From contig JACJDG010000003.1 of the NCBI GenBank assembly GCA_016432725.1, positions 5,796,001 through 5,860,000 on the forward strand: a stretch of 64,000 nt of DNA. The letters run 5' to 3'. Of this stretch, positions 61,903-64,000 are shown one piece after another (the first letter of the stretch is position 1; each line of letters opens with the position of its first letter). Source of the stretch: Streptomyces sp. DHE7-1 (GTDB lineage Bacteria; Actinomycetota; Actinomycetes; Streptomycetales; Streptomycetaceae). The position numbers and the translations under genes were made by a program. A model generated the notes under the pieces. It was not told where the DNA came from. It worked only from the letters and a program-made list of their open reading frames with translations, and ran no database searches.

Positions 61903-62367
61903 CTACGCCGCCGTCCGCCGGGCCGCCTCGATCGCGGCCGCCAGGCGTTCCGGCTCCCGCGTCGACAGGTACAGGTACGGCGTCGGGTCCTGCGGGTCCG
62001 TGACCTCCACGCGCAGCGCGGTGGGGATGTAGGAGCGCAGCAGCAGGAAGGCGCGGGTGTCGGCCTTGTACGTGCGCCAGGCGCGGGCTTCCTCGGGGCC
62101 GAGGATCTCCGAGTCGCCGAGCGCCGACACCGGGACACTGGCCTCGCCCGCGATCAGCGAGCCGCCCACCACCCGGATCCGCGGGGCGCCGTAGGCGCTG
62201 GCCACCACGGCCGCGGCGGCCGTACCGCCGACCAGGCCGCCGAGCAGCGGCAGGGTCCCGAACGGCAGCAGGATCAGGGCGAACGAGACGCCCACGAGAA
62301 AGCTGATCAGCCACCACGAACGAGGGGTGGTGAGGCGTTCTTCGTAGGGGGTGGCGGAGAGCTGCAT
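61903..62367 (-). CDS. DUF3093 family membrane protein
   Basis: The 154-residue protein has two N-terminal membrane helices (WWLISFLVGVSFALILLPFG, LGGLVGGTAAAAVVASAYG) followed by a small soluble domain (YLYLSTREPERLAAAIEAAR) with PH-like features. DUF3093 genes typically neighbour dut, as here. It is convergent with the EcsC-like gene (5 bp gap) and divergent from the hotdog gene. Confidence 0.88.
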   Translation of the reverse strand: MQLSATPYEERLTTPRSWWLISFLVGVSFALILLPFGTLPLLGGLVGGTAAAAVVASAYGAPRIRVVGGSLIAGEASVPVSALGDSEILGPEEARAWRTYKADTRAFLLLRSYIPTALRVEVTDPQDPTPYLYLSTREPERLAAAIEAARRTAA

Positions 62368-62410
62368 GAGCCAAGCTTGGCACGGTGTCGGAACTACGCC
62401 GACGCGCGGG

Positions 62411-62416
62411 TAAGGT
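62411..62416 (+). promoter_or_regulatory. -10 box of a probably leaderless hotdog-gene transcript
   Basis: TAAGGT ends eight bases before GTG 62425 and no Shine-Dalgarno sequence is present, which fits transcription starting at or near the start codon. Confidence 0.4.
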
Positions 62417-62424
62417 CTGCGCCT

Positions 62425-63009
62425 GTGAGTGGTAGTTCCGCAGCTCTTCAGCCCCCAGCCGACGCGGTGAAACCGGTACGGCACCCCGACGCGCCCGCGC
62501 CCGGCGAGCTTCTCGGCGCCCACTACGAACAGTGTTTCGGATGTGGCGGTGGGCAACAGCACGGGCTGCACCTGGAGGCGCGCGCCGGTGAGGGTGTCTC
62601 GCTGACCGCCGAGTTCACCGTGCAGCCCGCGCACCAGGGTGCCCCGGGCCTCGCGCACGGCGGCGTGCTGGCCACCGCCCTCGACGAGACGCTGGGCTCG
62701 CTGAACTGGCTGCTGCGGACCATCGCCGTCACCGGCCGGCTGGAGACCGACTTCGCGCGGCCGGTTCCGGTGGGCACCACGCTGCATCTCCAGGCCGAGG
62801 TCACGGCCGTCGCCGGGCGGAAGATCTACTCCACCGCCACCGGCCGCATCGGCGGCCCCGACGGACCGGTCGCGGTCCGCGCCGACGCCCTGTTCATCGA
62901 GGTCAAGGTGGACCACTTCATCGACCACGGCCGCACGGAGGAGATCCGGGCCGCCATGGACGACCCGGACCAGGTCCGGCGGGCCCGCGCCTTCGAGGTG
63001 AACCCGTGA
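62425..63009 (+). CDS. PaaI/THEM4-type hotdog-fold thioesterase
   Basis: The 194-residue protein has a conserved CFGCG-type lead (HYEQCFGCGGGQQHGLHLEA). The hotdog core is GAPGLAHGGVLATALDETLG, with the catalytic His/Gly and Asp-Glu motif, then TDFARPVPVGTTLHLQAEV. Acyl-CoA thioesterase activity is expected and the substrate is unknown. Its stop overlaps the dut start (GTGA), so the two are translationally coupled. Confidence 0.9.
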   Translation: MSGSSAALQPPADAVKPVRHPDAPAPGELLGAHYEQCFGCGGGQQHGLHLEARAGEGVSLTAEFTVQPAHQGAPGLAHGGVLATALDETLGSLNWLLRTIAVTGRLETDFARPVPVGTTLHLQAEVTAVAGRKIYSTATGRIGGPDGPVAVRADALFIEVKVDHFIDHGRTEEIRAAMDDPDQVRRARAFEVNP

Positions 63010-63556
63010 GCCGCCCCCCGCTGGACGTGCGGCTGCGCCGCGTCGACCCCGAGGTGCCGCTGCCCTCGTACGAGCACCCTGGCGACGCCGGGGCCGACCT
63101 GCGCACCACCGAGGCCCGCGAGCTGGCGCCCGGTGAGCGGGCCGTGCTGCCCACGGGTGTGTCGATCGCCCTCCCCGAGGGGTACGCGGCCTTCGTGCAC
63201 CCGCGTTCCGGCCTCGCCGCCCGCTGCGGTGTCGCCCTCGTGAATGCCCGGGGACGGTTGATGCCGGGTACCGTGGGGAGATCAAGGTGATCGTGGTGAA
63301 TCTCGACCCGCACGAGACGGTGCGGTTCGAGCGCTTCGACCGGATTGCCCAACTGGTCGTCCAGCAGGTCGAGAGGGTCCGCTTCCAGGAGGTGGCGGAA
63401 CTTCCCGGCTCGGCGCGGGCCGAGGGGGGCTTCGGGTCCACCGGTGGCCATGCCGCGGTGGGCGACGAGAGCGGCACAAGCGGTCAGGCCGCCGTGCGTG
63501 GCCTGACGGGTGGGAATCGATACGCTTCGGTCGTATCCGACCGGGAAGGACAGTGA
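63006..63556 (+). CDS. dut: dUTP diphosphatase (one frameshift as sequenced)
   Basis: dUTPase hydrolyses dUTP to keep uracil out of DNA and is essential in most bacteria. Motif 1 (HPGDAGADLRT) and motif 2 (HPRSGLAARCGV) are in the frame of GTG 63006. Motif 3 (PGTVDAGYRGEI), motif 4 (RFDRIAQLVVQ) and motif 5 (RAEGGFGSTG) appear only after a shift. One added C at C3 63247-63249 unites all five into about 183 residues, the normal length. A true knock-out is implausible, so this is the clearest sign of sequencing deletions here. Confidence 0.93.
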
Positions 63557-63557
63557 C

Positions 63558-64000
63558 GTGTTCGGACGTCGCAAGAAGAAGGGTGCCGCCGAGGACGCGG
63601 CCGGCGAGGCCGAGCAGGTCGTCGACAGCGTCGACACCGAGGCGGACGAGGAAGAGGCCGAGCGCGAGCGCGTCCGGCTCGAGCCCGAGCCCCGGCCCGA
63701 CGGCCCGTGGGACAGCAGCGAGGTGCGCGACCCGGCCGAGGGCCGTGTCGACCTCGGCGGTCTCTTCGTGCCGGGCGTCGACGGCATGGAGCTGCGGGTG
63801 GAGGTCGCGGGTGACGCGATCGTCGCGGCGACCGTGGTGCTGCGCGACAGCGCCGTCCAGCTCCAGGCCTTCGCCGCGCCCAAGCGCGAGGGCATCTGGG
63901 GCGAGGTCCGCGAGGAGATCGCGGGCGGCATCACCCAGCAGGGCGGCATCGTCGACGAGGTCGAGGGTCCGCTGGGCTGGGAGCTGCGCGCCCAGGTACC
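63558..64000 (+). CDS. DUF3710 family protein (partial, cut by window end)
   Basis: GTG 63558 follows the dut stop by one base, with GGAAGGA ahead of it. The readable 147 residues start MFGRRKKKGAAEDAAGEAEQ, with an acidic stretch (ADEEEAERERVRLEPEPRPD). The DUF3710 core follows (DLGGLFVPGVDGMELRVEVA; SAVQLQAFAAPKREGIWGEV). Actinobacterial dut genes are regularly followed by this family. The function is unknown. The reading frame is open at the right edge. Confidence 0.9.
   Translation, partial: MFGRRKKKGAAEDAAGEAEQVVDSVDTEADEEEAERERVRLEPEPRPDGPWDSSEVRDPAEGRVDLGGLFVPGVDGMELRVEVAGDAIVAATVVLRDSAVQLQAFAAPKREGIWGEVREEIAGGITQQGGIVDEVEGPLGWELRAQV

Overview
The window is high-GC actinobacterial chromosome and almost certainly Streptomyces. 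Marker genes are the sporulation regulator whiH directly before hrdB (principal sigma factor), sepH, cutRS, the ParE/ParC topoisomerase IV pair, ptsH, tdk, hemH, dut, and the DUF4193, DUF3093 and DUF3710 families. From memory the gene order resembles the hrdB region of S. coelicolor, so this is core chromosome. I see no island, prophage, IS element, CRISPR array, tRNA or biosynthetic cluster.

Layout. 0-5.2 kb: end of an unknown gene, a 14-TM drug exporter divergent from its TetR repressor with two perfect operators, rnhB, and two uncharacterised genes. 5.4-12.9 kb: RecQ helicase fused to a phosphoribosyltransferase-like tail, a DUF4192 protein, an NrtR-type Nudix regulator, and a fused ABC ATPase-permease with eroded catalytic motifs. 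13-20 kb: whiH, hrdB, a secreted trypsin, a small zinc protein and parE. 20-22.4 kb: DUF1453 membrane protein with a NarL-type two-component pair. 22.4-34.4 kb: a carboxylate-themed locus with a DUF485 plus SSS symporter, a CitB-type regulator divergent from an ABC uptake system, a CitA/CitB-type two-component pair, a sucrase/ferredoxin-like protein, and two divergent citrate synthases, one carrying an N-terminal DNA-binding domain. 34.5-42.4 kb: COG0523 GTPase, parC, an M16 protease pair, and a secreted M23 endopeptidase behind a c-di-AMP (ydaO-type) riboswitch. 42.5-51.5 kb: GntR regulator, ptsH (HPr), a GNAT-acyl-CoA-synthetase acetyltransferase, DUF5998, a phosphodiesterase, tdk, a VOC protein and a sulfurtransferase. 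51.5-64 kb: sepH, a lactone oxidase with an MFS protein, hemH with an IMPase, cutRS, DUF4193, an EcsC-like protein, DUF3093, a hotdog thioesterase, dut and DUF3710 (cut by the window end).

Sequence quality. Eight otherwise well-conserved genes are broken by frameshifts. All eleven lesions are repaired by adding one C or G, nearly always to a C or G run. The essential dut gene is among them. I read these as base-calling or assembly deletions, not decay, and I annotate the genes across the lesion.

The best candidate for an undescribed system is the 22.4-34.4 kb locus. There, membrane uptake, two paralogous CitB-type regulators, a CitA-type kinase and a DNA-binding citrate synthase are physically linked. 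The degenerate ABC fusion upstream of whiH is the second.
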